From Antilocapra americana (taxonomy: Eukaryota > Chordata > Mammalia > Artiodactyla > Antilocapridae), in NCBI GenBank assembly GCA_007570785.1, contig ML662449.1, positions 9,229,587 to 9,293,586 of the forward strand: 64,000 nt of DNA, read 5' to 3'. The notes below the pieces were generated by a model. The model saw only the letters and a list, made by a program, of their open reading frames with translations. It made no database searches and was not told where the DNA came from. Position 1 is the stretch's first letter. Each line of letters starts with the position of its first letter. Of this stretch, positions 34,521 through 47,441 are shown one piece after another. The position numbers were made by a program, and so were the translations under genes.

Positions 34521-36724
34521 TAAATGTCATTCAGAGAAGAGTGTAAAAATTCATCTGCTCTCATGACGGCTCTGACAGCTAGCTTGAGTCTGACCAATGC
34601 TCCATTTTCTATATCTGGGATCAGTCTTGCCCACAATAAATGGGATTCTTGGTTCTTTCAATAAGCTCAGAGAATGTGGTTCACTGGGGACAGAATGCCT
34701 TTGAAAGAGATATGTGTGCTGGTCCCCTCTTTGAACTATATTATAGAATGATTCATCTTCCATGAGCAGTATAACCTCAATCAGGGCTCTCATCTACCCT
34801 CATCTTTCATTCCTTCTTCAGTTGCCCATTTTTTCTCCTCTCTTCCCATTTCATCCATCTCACCTCCTGCCAGGCCTGGGCAGACACAGAGATGTGCATA
34901 CACGCACACCTTTGATCCTGCTGACACCAATGGCACTAAGGAAAGAAGTTCAATATGTCCACTGGCATCAAAATAGAGTAATAACAATTCTTCAAAATGA
35001 CAATCACAGGCAGCCTAGGGGCATTCAGAGGCTCTTCTGCTTTGTGTTTGCTGTAGTCTTTAGTGTTTTTCTCTGGTGTTTCAAAGCAGAGGTGACTGTA
35101 GTTTGCTCTGCCTGAGAGGTGCTGGTGAGCTGGCACTCGACAAACAGTTATGGCAGTCCCATGGTGAGGAACAGGCAGAGCGGGGGAGCGTTTTGTGCCC
35201 CATCTCACAGCCGCCAGCAGAGCATGATCTCCCGTTTACAACCAGTTACTCGGCTGCATTTTATGTTTGTGATTGTGTTGACAAAGAAAAAGTTGCCATT
35301 TCCGGTAGCATCTCTTAGCTTCCTGAGCTGCCTCAGGCATGTGGAGAACGCAGGAGGCATATACTGTCTTGGTTGCCACCTGACACCTCTTCTGCTTATC
35401 TAGACCCAGAGTGCCCACCTGGAATGCACCAGGGGCATCCTACAGCATCCTATTTAGGCAGATGTTCCTGGATCGCCATTCATTTTCCTGTGGCTCCTAC
35501 TCCTCTCCTGCCAGATGCAATCCAACATCCACAGGCAGAAAACACAGACTTTCTGCTGTACTGACTCCTAAGACAAGACAAGCCAAACTCCCCTAGTACG
35601 AGAACCAAGACAGAGACCATCGTGGCTGTTTTTATTTCATTTATTTATTTTCTGGCTTTTGAGTCCTCTTCTCTGTCAGCAGGAGCAAGAAAAACCTGGA
35701 ACATCAAAATCAAATGCCACCCTGCATTGCACTGGCCAGGCCCTTTCTATGTGTGATTCAAAATTCAGCATTCTGTCTTGTGTATGGCAGACAAAATATA
35801 GCTTTCTGTTCTGGGGTTGGTGGCTGGCTAAAAGAATCATAAAACAACTTAGATGCTTCTCGGTGATGCACCAGCTATGTTAAATCAATATTTGATGATT
35901 TATAAATGAATGAGGCACATACAGATTAGATTTTCTTCTGAATACACACTGGTATAGACCACACTGGCAAAGATAGTCTTGATTTAGTATTGTCTAGGGC
36001 ATCTGAAACACAGACTGCCAGTCTGAAGATGGGGCAATTCTAGATGGTCTGATACACAACCTCATATAACTGTGTTGAATGACACATTTTCCTTGTTCTT
36101 TTGATTGGATGTGGGAGTGATTCTAGTTTCTATGTATTTCCAACACACTTTCAAAGGTGAATATTTAACCATCTTCTGTTACAGTAACCAAACAAAGAGA
36201 AAATCTCAAAAGCATGAATTTAGAGGTTAAAAACTCAGCTTCTATATAACTAAATTTTTTTTTTCAATTTTTTAAATGAAAATATACATTGTAGGCTTGG
36301 GGAGGAAAGTTTTTATTAGAGTTTGTAAAAATTTTCAGCAAAGTTATGTTAGGAATATTAGGCATTTAGCTTTCAAAACTGTCTTGCCAATTTTTAGGTG
36401 AGATAAAACTAGCAATACAGTTAGAGCTTAAATAGTCCAAAATAGTTGAGGAAAGACCTATCCAAGTATGACAATGTGTTTGCCATTTTTTGACAATTGT
36501 TTTTAATATAGGATTTTTGGCTGTGAAGATTCTCTACATATTATGCTGCCTTATAGGTTATTTAGAAAGCTAACTACAAGCTAAGAATAATGATCTATGT
36601 TTGTCATTCAAAAGTCAGTTGGCTAAGCTATTGCTTTTAAACAGCCAGTTAGCTGAAATTTGGCTGGCCACCCACTTCAATTGTAGAAGAGCTCAAGTGT
36701 TTTGGCTCCATATGTATATAGAAT
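34521..36724. other. Repeat-poor sequence, no gene seen
   Basis: About 2.2 kb with only a (TTTA)-rich patch near 35632-35650. Overlapping ORFs at 34762-35596 on both strands lack domains and splice context. 35100-35600 is GC-richer than its surroundings. Confidence 0.4.
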
Positions 36725-36920
36725 ATATAGTAATAGCCAACACATGTTGAATAATTATCATGGGTTAGGCATTCTCCTAAGCCCTTCAGCTTATTCTCAC
36801 AGTTAATCATCATAAGATCCCTCTGAATTAGGTTACTATTGTTATCAATTCATAGGTTAAAAAAAACTAAGACACAGAAAAGTAAAACTTTTCCCACTGA
36901 TAGAGTGGAGATAGGAACTT
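36725..36920 (-). mobile_element. MIR SINE
   Basis: Antisense MIR: CACATGTTGAATAATTATCA, GGCATTCTCCTAAGCCCTTC, ATCATCATAAGATCCCTCTG. Confidence 0.65.
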
Positions 36921-37844
36921 ACCACCATGCTAAAGAAAATATCAGAGTTAAATGATTTATTGGAAATATTTGTCCCAAAGATGAGAAAATTGAGGTCCAA
37001 GATGAAAATATCTTGCAAGGTTTATTTAACTAACAAGAAGAACGTGGAATATGGTGAGAAAAACACTCAACAGAGATTCCAGGCAAGAGTGGGGTTTTAT
37101 TTCACATGGCCTTATTTCTTGTCATATGACCTGAGAAAGTCACTTTTCCCTGTTTGATATTCAGTGCCTGTATATGCAAATATTAGATCATTCAATATTA
37201 AACAAACACAACATAGCAAATATAGCAAATATCCAGCATGTGCTATGAATGGAAGTAAAATATAGCCCCCGTTGGAGGTGCTCACAGTTTAGCGGATATC
37301 TTCCCAAAGCCATAGATTAGTTTTTGGAGCTGGACTTGGAAATGTAAACAGTTGAATATATTGAAGGGTAGGTCAGCTGCATGTGCATAAGTGGTAAGAT
37401 ATTTCAGAGAGGTAAGTTGAGTAGGTCCTACATGCCATACAAAGTAATTTAAACTTGGACATGTGGGTCATGGAAAGTTATTCAAGAATTTTAAACATGG
37501 GGTGATTTATTCAGTTTTACATTTACAAAAGTTCACACTGATGACAACCTGAAGGATGTCTTGAAGGTGGTATCACTAGAGATAAAAGATTGTATGAGTC
37601 CAAATGAGGGGAAACTAATTGGAAAGGTTTGAGAGATATTTAGGAGGTAGAGTTGAAAGCCCTGGCTATTAGATATAATAAGAATCAAGATCTTCTAAGC
37701 TAGGAGATAGGTGAGCTTTTTCTAACCTCCAGGGAAGAAGCCAACAGGAGTGGATGGTTGATGAAAAAACAGTTTAATGAATGAAATGAGGATATAGAAT
37801 TAGGTGAGCTCCAGAGCACAGTGTCAGAATCTACCTTAGCCCAA
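36921..37844. other. Unassigned sequence
   Basis: No gene or named repeat. Confidence 0.35.
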
Positions 37845-38079
37845 ACAAGGGTAATTTATTTGCTATCTTAAAAACATTATTTCTTTAAACATTTTTCAAA
37901 GTTATAGAAATGCATATGGTATCAAATTTAATGGTACAGAGCAGGTGATATAGAAATAATAATCCTTTGTACCACTCTTCTATCCCAAATTTCATTAGAA
38001 ATAAGGAATTTTTTAACACCAACAATTGGTTTATTTTTTTATACTGACTCTGTAAATAAGATACATTTATTATAAATAA

Positions 38080-38305
38080 GGATCTTCCCTCGTGGCTCAG
38101 CAGTAAAGAATTCTCCTGCAATTTAGGAAACTCAGGAGATGTAAGTTCTATCCCTGGGTTGGGAAGGTCCCCTAGATGAGGGCATGGCAACCCACTCCAG
38201 TATTCTTGTCTGGAGAATCCCAAGGACAGTAGAGCCTGGCGGACTGTAGTCCACAGGGTCCCAAAGAGTCAGACAAGACTGAAGCAACTGGGCATGCATG
38301 CAAGC
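38080..38305 (+). mobile_element. Bov-tA SINE with target duplication
   Basis: Sense, full length: head ATCTTCCCTCGTGGCTCAGC, core CAACCCACTCCAGTATTCTT. An 11-base direct repeat ATTATAAATAA lies at 38069-38079 and 38306-38316. Confidence 0.9.
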
Positions 38306-38546
38306 ATTATAAATAATTTTAAATATGACATATAAATTTCTAAATTTATTTACAAACAATTAGTACATGCAAATATAAAGAAAGTAAAGCTTGCTTAAAA
38401 TCCCAACCTCCTAAAATAATCATATTGAGGGGGTCATCCATTTTTATGTATATGATTTCTCTACTCTTCTGTGGCTCACTACTTTCCTAACCAAACCTTT
38501 AGCCTTGGTAACAGCCTAAGGAGTGGCCTTCTATAGTCACTTTCTC

Positions 38547-38586
38547 TCTGTGTATATATGTGTGTGTGTGAGTGTGTGTGTGTGTG
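38547..38586. repeat. (TG)n microsatellite, left arm of an inverted pair
   Basis: Interrupted TG repeat ending GTGTGCATGC, directly left of an antisense SINE. Complementary to the (CA)n at 38806-38842. Confidence 0.9.
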
Positions 38587-38795
38587 CATGCTCGCTTAGT
38601 CACTCAGTCATGTCCAGCTGTTGGTAACCCCATGGACTATCGTCTGCCAGGCTCCTCTGTCCATGGGATTCTCTAGGCAAGAATACTAGAGTAGGTAGCC
38701 ATTCCCTTCTTCAGAGGATCTTCCCGACCCAGGGATTAAACACAGGTCTCCTGCATTACAGATGGATTCTTTACTGTCTGGGAATCACCGGGGAA
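38587..38795 (-). mobile_element. Bov-tA SINE
   Basis: Antisense, complete core (GGCAAGAATACTAGAGTAGG); the tRNA-like head at the right is slightly rearranged (GGGAATCACCGGGGAATCAC). It lies between the TG and CA tracts. Confidence 0.88.
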
Positions 38796-38805
38796 TCACA
38801 TGCGC

Positions 38806-38807
38806 AT

Positions 38808-38843
<36 letters not shown>

Positions 38844-38880
38844 GTATATGTATATGTACACATATATGCACATATAACCT
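38806..38880. repeat. (CA)n/(TATG)n microsatellite, right arm of an inverted pair
   Basis: Starts with GCATGCACACAC, about 15 CA units, then a TATG/CATA-rich stretch. Confidence 0.9.
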
Positions 38881-39230
38881 TTCGTTGGCCATTGTTTTAC
38901 AAAAAAGTGAGCTTATATAATATGCACGTTTTTGTGTTTTGCTTCTCTCATTCAAAGGAGAATCACTCCAAGTCATCTGGTATTACTCTAATTCATTTTT
39001 TTACCACATAATATTCCAATATGTGGTTATATTTCAACATATTCAGCCATTTCTTTATTAAAGAACATTCACTTTTAGTTCACCACAAACAGTTCTGCAA
39101 TAAATGTCATTGTACATATGCTCCTTTATATTAATACATTCATTCTTATGGAATAGATTATGAGAATGAAATAATGGGATCCAAGGGTGTGTGTATTTTA
39201 TATTTTCATAGCTGTTGCCTGATTGCCTAG

Positions 39231-39642
39231 TGTATTGGGTATGGCGCTATTTCTAGAGTGTTTCCTGTACTGCAGAGGCCTAAAGGCTAAAATCTCCATT
39301 TCCCAGAATCCATTGCAGCCAAACGTGAATTAGGTTGGCCAATCAAATTCAGGCAAGATTTGAAATGCAAACACAGTGAGGTGGAGAACTCATTTCTACT
39401 AGTTATGGAAACTATAGATAGACTACAAAGACATAGAAATGTTTATGTGATTTTGTTCCTGAATAGCATTAACAAAGGTTTCTATGTGGAGAAATAAATC
39501 AAATATCAAACAATACAATGGAAATTAAGTTGTGAAACAGAAAATGGAATACTATGCAGCAATTGAATTAACTAGAACTACTCATATTAACTCCAAATAT
39601 CTCAATAACATACTCTGGAGTTATAAAAGAGTATATTTCCTG
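39231..39642. other. Unassigned, with a short sense L1-like patch
   Basis: 39480-39640 has ATGGAATACTATGCAGCAAT and nearby text resembling a degraded sense L1 ORF2 end. The remainder is unassigned. Confidence 0.35.
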
Positions 39643-40636
39643 TTTCCTGAGAAACTTGTATGTAAGTCAAGAAGCAACTGTTAGAACCTGACATGAAACA
39701 ATTGACTGGTTCAGAATTGGGAAAGGAGTACAACATGGCTGAATATTGTCACCCTGCTTATTTAACTCATATGTAGACTATACCATGTGAAATGCCAGGC
39801 CATATGAATCACAAGCTTGAATTAAGATTGTTGGGAGAAATATTAAAAACCTCAGATATTCATATGATACTACTCTGATGGCAGAAAGTGAAGAGGAACT
39901 AAAGCTTTGTCTCTTGATGAGGGTGAAAGAGGAGAGTGTAAAAGCTGGCTTGAAACTCAATATTCAAAGAGCTAAGATCATGGCATATGGTCCCATAACT
40001 TCATGGCAAATAGAAGGGGAAAAAGTACAAGTAATGACAGATTTTATTTTCTTGGGCTCCAAAATCACTGTGGATTGTGACTGCAGCCATGAAATTAAAA
40101 GATGTTAGCTCCTTGGAAAGAAAGCTATGACAAACCTCAAACCTAGACAGCATTTTAAAAAGCAGAGATATCACTTTGCCAACAAACATCTACATAGTCA
40201 AAACTACGGTTTTTCTGGTAGTCAAGTACAGATGTAAGAGTTGGACCATAAATAAGGCTGAACACCAAAGAATTGATGCTTTTGAATTGTGGTTCTGGAA
40301 AAGACTCTTGAGAGTCCCTTGGACAGCAAGGAGATCAAATCAGTCAATCCTAAAGGAAACCAATTCTGAATACTTATTGGAAGGACCAATGCTGAAGCTC
40401 CAATACTTTAGCCACCTAATGTGAAGAGCTGACTCCCTGGAAAAGACCATGATGTTGAGAAAGATTAGCGGCAAAAAGAGAAGGGAGCGGCAGAGGATGA
40501 GGTGGTTGGATGGCATCATTGACTCAGTATACATGAATCTGAGCAAACTCCAGGAGATGGTGAAGGACAGGGAAGCCTGACTTGCTGCAGTTCATGGGGT
40601 CACAAAGAGTTGGAAATGACTGAGCGACTGAACAAC
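39643..40636 (+). mobile_element. BovB LINE 3' half, degraded
   Basis: Sense BovB from inside the RT domain to the 3' tail (GAGCGACTGAACAACAACAG). Frame fragments at 39878-40108 and 40176-40424 belong to it. At the RT active site the four codons of the family's YADD read TAT TCA TAT GAT (YSYD, about 39855-39866), so the catalytic Asp pair is broken. Several indels and stops. Not functional. Confidence 0.88.
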
Positions 40637-41374
40637 AACAGCGTGGCTGACACCTGTGGTGCCTCTCACCCTGTCTGTTTAGCTCACCTGATTTCAGACA
40701 GCTGTGGTGGACACTAGTCATGCCTAGCACACCTCAAGCTCAAAGGTGCTGGGGTGGTACTCTGCTTTTCTGCCTCAGGTCTTTTTCAGAACCAGGGGTA
40801 GCCACTCAGCCTAAATAAGCAAGGGAGTTAAGACCCCAAGATCAAATTTTAGCAAATGGAGATTAAGTCAGTGAATAAGCCCTGTCTCTTTCCCTTTGAT
40901 CTGTTAGGCTGGTTCTTTGACACATTACCTCAGAGAGTGCACAGGGGGACAATGCCTCAACTGCCCACTGCAACACCCAGCTCAGTTAATGTACCTTCAT
41001 TTGTTCTATCCCTTCTCTCATCTCTATTTCCACCCCTACACTTTTGCTTCCTGGGATCACCTCTAAAATATACTACCTGCACCCAAGTCAGGCTCTACTT
41101 TCAGGGAAGCCCAAACTATGACAGATAAGATAGTTCCATCTATATGCTATTCAAAAACAGCAAGATGAAATATTGTATAGGGAGATATACATGTGGAATA
41201 AACTATGCAGAAAAGCAATGGTTAATTTAAGATGAATGTAATATGCTCAACCTCGGGAGAAGGGAAGGAGCTATATTCTGGGTGGGACATACAGTGGCTT
41301 CAAAAGTGTTGCTCATGTTTTGTTTTTTAATCTTTCTGTTAGGTAAGTAATATTTGTTTCATTATCTCTTTATA
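40637..41374. other. Unassigned sequence
   Basis: No gene called. 41130-41370 has a faint similarity to an old L1 3' UTR, too weak to annotate. Confidence 0.35.
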
Positions 41375-42270
41375 TTATTGGTTCTTGACTTGTTGGTCTC
41401 ACTTTACATTCTTAAAAATCATTGCAGACTCCAAGAAACTTCTGTTTTTGTGAGTTATGTCTAATGATTCAAAATGAATTCTGCATTCAAAATGAAAACT
41501 GAGCAATTAAAAATATTTCTGCTTACTTATTTGAAAATTACAAAAATAAACTTACTTGAAAACATAAATCAGTTATTCTTATAAAAATGAATATTTCCGA
41601 AACAGAAACCAAATAGAGTAAAACAAAAATGAATGAGGAGAGTGGCAACATTTTTCATTTTATGAAATTTCTTTGGAGAATTTCAGACTATATTAATAGA
41701 GTTTTCTTTTTTCATGTAACTCTAGATATTCTTTGATATTATACCCAAACTTGACAGGTGGTAGCTTCTTAAAGGTGATTGCAGTGAGGTATCTAGAACT
41801 ATATCAATGAATTTTTAATACCCTTACAGTAAAACCTATTTGCCTTCTTGCATTTTGAATTGGTTCTTTACCCAAGAATAATTTTATATCATGCACTGGT
41901 CATTTGGAAAACCATGGTTCACTGAGTTATGTGAATCTTCTAAATGCTGACACATTTTATTTTACATCTGGTCTCATCTAAAATGTCTTTAAATATTAGG
42001 ACCTGCTTAGTTCTAAGTGTTCAATACAAGTTTTCCAAAATTCTAATTATTTATTTCAAAGCTCAAATTTTACAATTGGCAACAAATACTGCATTATTTT
42101 CCTTGAAGTTATAGACTTACTCCATTCATAGTAATTACTGTTCCTATGTGGTGTCATTGCACCATTTTTTGGCTCCATCATTTTGGGATCGTGGGTACAA
42201 ATGTTAGCACAGTGAAAAAAACAAATAATGGCTCAGTCTTCTTATAAAAATAGTTTTACCCCCAGAAAAT
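41375..42270. mobile_element. Possible ancient hAT-type DNA transposon remnant
   Basis: AT-rich stretch with phrases (TTTGAAAATTACAAAAATAA, GAGGAGAGTGGCAACATTTTT in part) reminding me of old Charlie/hAT-related repeats. Boundaries and family are uncertain. Confidence 0.3.
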
Positions 42271-43330
42271 TCTCAGGGAACTTTAGACCAACCTTGAAGA
42301 AATGTGTTTTTACATTATATATACGTTTTTAGTATATATTTCCCAATAATCAAAAAGACAAGACAAATTTCTAAACTGCTAATAGACAATTTAAAAATAA
42401 TCTCACCTCCTTTGTTAATTGTATCTTAAGCAGATTTCTGGTTGAATAGCCTTTCCTCCTCTCTTGTCTTGGAAACACTGCCACTCTCCACCCTCTCCCC
42501 ACTATCTTCACACAAGTCATATAAGCACGTGGCTTTTTTCTATTGTCAATAAACATATTTTTAGAGTATTTATAGACTTAGAGCAAAGTTGAGTGTAAAG
42601 TACAGAGAGTTCCCATATACTCCCTGTCTCCCACACGAACAACTTCCTCACAACCTCACAACCGATATTCTGTGCCACAGTGAGCCATGTGTTACAATCA
42701 GTCTTGGGATCACCCAAAGTCTGTAGTTTACATTAGCACTCATTCTTGGCATTGCACATTCTGTAGGTTTCAAAAAAAGCATAACGGCATGTATCCACCA
42801 TTATAGTGGCATACAGAATAATTTTATTGCCCCCCCAAATCCTCTGCTCTCCACCTATTTATCCCTCCCTCCCCACAACCCTTGGCGCGATCACTGAACA
42901 TTTTACTGTCCTATAATTTTGCCTTTTCCAGAATGTCATAAAAGTGGAATCATATAGTATGCAGCCTTTTCAGATTGGCATCTTTCACTCAGTAATATGC
43001 ATTTATATGTCCTCCATGTGTTTTCATGGCTTGATAGCTCATTTCTTCTTAGTCTTGAATTTCATTGTCTCGATGTATCACATTTTATCAATCCATTTAC
43101 AGACTGAAGAGCATTTTGGTGCTTTCAAGTCTCAGAAATTACATATAAGCTGCTGTAAAATGTTTGTGCAGATGGGCATACATTTTCAATTCATTTGGTT
43201 AAATATCAAAGAGTATGATTGCTGAATCATAAGGTAAGCATATATTTGGTTTTGTAAGAAAATTCCAAACTATTTTGCAAAGTGGTTGTACCATTTTGCA
43301 TTCCCACCAGCAATGAATGCATGTTCCTGT

Positions 43331-43531
43331 GGACTTCCCTTGTGGCTCAGCTGGTAAAGAATCAGCCTGCAATGCGGGAGACCTGGGTTAGGTCCCTGGG
43401 TTGGGAAGATCCCTGGAGAAGGGAAAGGCTACCCACTCTGTTATTCTGGGCTGGAGAATTTAATGGACTGTAGACTCCACGGTGTCGCAGAGTCGGGCAC
43501 CACTGAGCGACTTTCACTTCAGTTCACTTCA
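43331..43531 (+). mobile_element. Bov-tA SINE inside L1
   Basis: Sense; head GGACTTCCCTTGTGGCTCAG, GAAGGGAAAGGCTACCCACT core. TTCCTGT at 43324-43330 and 43533-43539 is a 7-base target duplication, after which the L1 resumes. Confidence 0.9.
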
Positions 43532-43667
43532 ATTCCTGTTGTTCCAGATCCTCACCAGTGCTTGGTGCTGTCAACATTTTGGAGTGTGGTTATTATAACA
43601 GTGGTCTTTAAAAGGTCGTTGTCCCCTTTTAAAAACTGGCTGTTCATTATCAAGAATATAGCTGATA

Positions 43668-43796
43668 TTTTATAACAACTGTAAATGTAGTACAATCTTT
43701 GAAAATATTGGATCACTATGTTGTATACCTGAAACTAATATAATATTGCAAGTCAACTATACTTCAATAAAAAATAAAGTATAAAATATAATGTAA
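43668..43796 (+). mobile_element. L1 3' terminal fragment
   Basis: Sense artiodactyl L1 3' end (GTATACCTGAAACTAATATA, GTCAACTATACTTCAATAAA) inserted in, and opposite to, the ancient L1. Confidence 0.75.
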
Positions 43797-44852
43797 AAGT
43801 CAGGCTGTTTGTTTTCTTGTTGAATTTTAAGAGTTCTTTATATATTTTGTATAACTAACTGGTCCTTATCAAATGTATGTTTTGAAAATATCTCTGTCAG
43901 TCTATAGCCTGTCTTCTCACTCTCTTTGGGTTGTCTCTCACAGAGCAGGTTTTAAATTTTGAATTCTAGGTCATCAATTATTTCTTTTGTGGATTGTGCC
44001 TTTGATGTAGTATGAAAAAGTCATCACCATACCCAAGACCAATTAGGTGTTCTCCTATGTTATCATCTAGTTCTATAGTTTTGTGTTTCACATATAAGTG
44101 TGTGATCCATTTTGTTACTTTTTGTGAAGGGTGTAAAGTCTATGTCTAGATTCATTTTTTTTTTTGCATGTGCATGTCCAGCTGTTCCTGCACCATTTGT
44201 TGAAAAGACTATCTTTGCTCCATTGCATTGCCTTTGTTACTTTGCCAAAGATTAGTTTACTATACCAATATGGGTCTATTTCTGAGTGCTCCATTTAGCT
44301 CCACTGATTTGTCTGTTCTTTTACAATACGCTACTGTCTTGTTCACTGAAGTTTTACAGTAGCTCTTGAGTGGTATAGTCTTCCAACTTGGTTTTACCCT
44401 TCAATAATGAATTAGCTATTCTGGGCCTTTTACCTTTTCATGTAAATCATAGAATTAGTTTCTCAATATCCAACAAATAATTAACTGGTCTTTTGAAGGG
44501 GATTGTATATTGCATTGAATCTGCAAATCAAGTTTGAAAAAACTAACATCTTGACAGTGTTGTTTTCTTACAAATGATTGTGAAATATCTCTCCATTTAT
44601 TTAATTCTTTGATATCTTTAATCAGAGTTGCAGTTTTCTTCATACAGATCTTATATAGTACATATTTTGTTAAATATCATTTGGCTTTTATACTCTGAAA
44701 AAGTGTATAACTTTTTGACCTAGACATTCTTATGCTATAATTTTGACTTGGGAACATTTTGAAAATGCTTAAAAATCAAATTATCAAGCTTCAGAATTTT
44801 AGATTCTAAATAAAATTTTTAGCAGGTACTTTCAACACATCTTTACCAAGAA

Positions 44853-45220
44853 TTGATGCTTTTGAATTGTGGTGTTGGAGAAGACTCTTTAGAGTTCATT
44901 GGACTGCAAGGAGATCCAACCACTCCATCCTAAAGGAAATCAGTCCTGGTTGTTCATTGGAAGGACTGATGTTGAAGCTGAAACTCCAATACTTTGGCCA
45001 CCTGATGCAAAGAAGTGACTCATTGGAAAAGACACTGATGCTGGGAAAGACTGAAGGTGGGAGGAGAAGGGGATGACAGAGGATGAGATGGTTGGATGGT
45101 GTCAGTGACTCAATGGACATGAATTTGAGTCAACTCCGGGAGTTGGTGATGGACAGGGAGGCCTGGTGTGCTGCAATCCATGGGGTCGCAAAGAGTTGGA
45201 CACACTGAGCAACTGAACTG
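44853..45220 (+). mobile_element. BovB LINE 3' end
   Basis: Sense BovB end, from TTGATGCTTTTGAATTGTGG to the tail GAGCAACTGAACTG. ACCAAGAA at 44845-44852 and 45221-45228 may be the target duplication, although part of the left copy could be BovB itself. The ORF at 44867-45076 is the BovB C-terminal frame. Confidence 0.88.
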
Positions 45221-45228
45221 ACCAAGAA

Positions 45229-46659
45229 GATATAAAAATAAAAGTTTAAGGAATCATCCTCTAGAAGGACTGAGGAATGAAACAATGGTCAAAGACTGTA
45301 TTCTTCTTTTGAGGTAATAACTATTTTAACTTAACCACTTTAAACTGAATCAAGATGTCCTGTTTGGGTTACTGTTGCTATGAAAATGCAAGTTGGCTGC
45401 TGGAATCTAGTCTGAAGGCAAAATCCAATGTAGCTCAAGAATTCCAGCTGGTAAACCCCAGAATATATAAATATAATTCTTGAATTCCCTATCTTTGGGA
45501 ACTTCATTCCATTTTGCACCAGGAGTCAGAAGCTGCAATAATTTCTACCCTGGTTTCTTTTTCTTTCTGGTGTTGTCTGACTCTCAATAAAGGTGACACT
45601 AGATATGCACTTCCAGCTCATGCATTTCATATCTCCATTTTGTTTCTAGAGTGAATATTTCATGTGGATTCCTGGTATCATCTTTAGTGATTCATAATCA
45701 CATTCTACAAGTCAACATTTTCCATGGTTGGTTTCATCTCCAGCTTAGTATTTTTGGAGAGCTTGTTTCCAAACTAGTTTTGGCTTTCCGTGAAGCCAAA
45801 AAATAATCCAACAACCCACAAACAAAACAATAATAAATTGGTGAGTAGATACTATAATTTAAACATGTATTTTGTTCTCACTGAGAAAAATCTCTTGGGT
45901 AATTTTGGAAAGCAAATTAAAAAGTCATGAATTTCTCAGTGATTAAGGCTTACATTTTTATATGCAACTATTCTTTGCAGCATGATATTTTAGCCTTAAT
46001 TTTTAAGTGCAAAATCTCATAGTATTATTTACAATAAGAATGTATTCCTTTTAATTTTCTTTTATGACTATAGTATTTTTAACTGCATGGGCTTAGATTT
46101 TAGCTCAAAGTATTTATTGTAGATTGTGTTTGGCTGACTCTTAACATTGTAGTTTTAGAGTTGCAGAGCTGTGGTTTAATGTACCTATTTCCTTTATTAT
46201 GTTTTTGTTCATGGATCATACCCATTTTTGTAGTAAATCTCCCCCCTTTTTATAGTGATTCCTCACTGTTTTAGAAAACACATCTGGAAACCTAAAAAAA
46301 GTCCCTGTAAAAGGACATTCACTATTCATGAGTTTCCCAGGAGTTCTGCAATGATACTGTGGTTTAATACTGACTAGCAAACAGTCCTCAGAATATTCCG
46401 ATTCTGCAGGAATTCAGTAACGTGACTGAGGCTCTATCTCCATGATATTTGACACCTGACAAGTAATGCACAAGTTAGTGAAACCAGCAGATTTTTTCAA
46501 GTGTCTTTCACTCCTCCAACAGTGGCCTTGCTGAATTCAAATGCTTAAAAAAAATTATTTCACCTTATTAATTTCATGACAACAGATTCTAGAGATGACT
46601 GATTATTGTGCCTCTTAAGCCTGTTAATGAAAAACCAAGAGTTTTACAAGAGTGAAAGG
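45229..46659. other. Unassigned sequence, no gene seen
   Basis: About 1.4 kb, AT-rich. An AATAAA at 45587-45592 has no coding context. Confidence 0.4.
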
Positions 46660-46880
46660 CAGCAAGATATAGCGGGAAGGACCTCAATTTTAAGTAAGTA
46701 CCAACTTCAAATTCCATTTCTGCACCATACTAGTTATTTGACCAGGAGCAAATCATTTAGCTTAAGCTTCAATTTCTGTCAAATGGGTCTCTTTGCCTTA
46801 TACAACTATTGTGAAGATCAAATATCAATTAATACATAGTGGAACTAGTGCCAACACTAATCCTGGCACATGAATTGCCG
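46660..46880 (+). mobile_element. MIR SINE
   Basis: Sense MIR: ATTTGACCAGGAGCAAATCA, TTCTGTCAAATGGGTCTCTT, and a CTGGCACATGAATTGC end. Confidence 0.6.
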
Positions 46881-47441
46881 TGTAAGGCTAATTCTAATAG
46901 TGCTGTATGTCTTTTCTTCCCAGTGAGGTTTACATCTTCCTGTGAGCACATATGATGTCATTTGTCTCCTAGTCTTTCATGGTGCCCAAATTAAGGTGAA
47001 CATACATAACACAGAGTTTAAGTATTTCATGAATTTTACTGAGGCAATCTCATGAGGAAAAGAGTACCAGTGAGGGTGCATCAATAAGTTCTTGCCACTG
47101 TTGGGCCACTCATTTTGAAATGTGCTCATTTGTCTCTCAAAGCCTATGCTTTCTTGTCTGTAAGACAATGTTGAGTCATTTGGCTAGGGGACCCCTGAGA
47201 ATTAAGGACCTCTTAATACTGAATTTACATGAAGCCTGATAAGCTTTCTTTTGAAATCTCCAAATAGCTCACTTCCTGTTGCAGAAGTAGAAGCATCTTG
47301 TTTCAAAGAAAATGTGTCTGTGAAAGTTCTGACCTTTCACTATTTACAGATAATCTCAGTATCTGGACATGACAGTTCTTCATCCTAATTTATCCAATAC
47401 TAAAATCTGCTTATTGCTTTTTACCAAATTAAAGACACTTA
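46881..47441. other. Unassigned sequence
   Basis: No gene or named repeat. Confidence 0.35.

Larger units (their letters stand above)
37845..39230 (-). mobile_element. Ancient L1 3' region, interrupted
   Basis: Antisense old L1. Parts 37845-38068 (AATGGTACAGAGCAGGTGAT), 38320-38546 and 38881-39230 (TTTTTACCACATAATATTCC, CTGTTGCCTGATTGCCTAG). Two SINEs and microsatellite arms are inserted. The subfamily is not assigned. Confidence 0.55.
42535..44695 (-). mobile_element. Ancient L1, about 1.8 kb, nested insertions
   Basis: Antisense L1: 3' UTR and ORF2 C-terminus at 42535-43330 (AAAGTGGAATCATATAGTAT, GCATTCCCACCAGCAATGAA), resuming at 43540-43660 and 43800-44695 (CTTTGCTCCATTGCATTGCC). It is split by a Bov-tA and by a sense L1 3' end. 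No frame survives. Confidence 0.8.

Noticed and set aside
45330..45600. A possible LTR or 3' exon suggested by an AATAAA near 45587
   Set aside because: No LTR ends, no matching second copy in the window and no coding sequence upstream.
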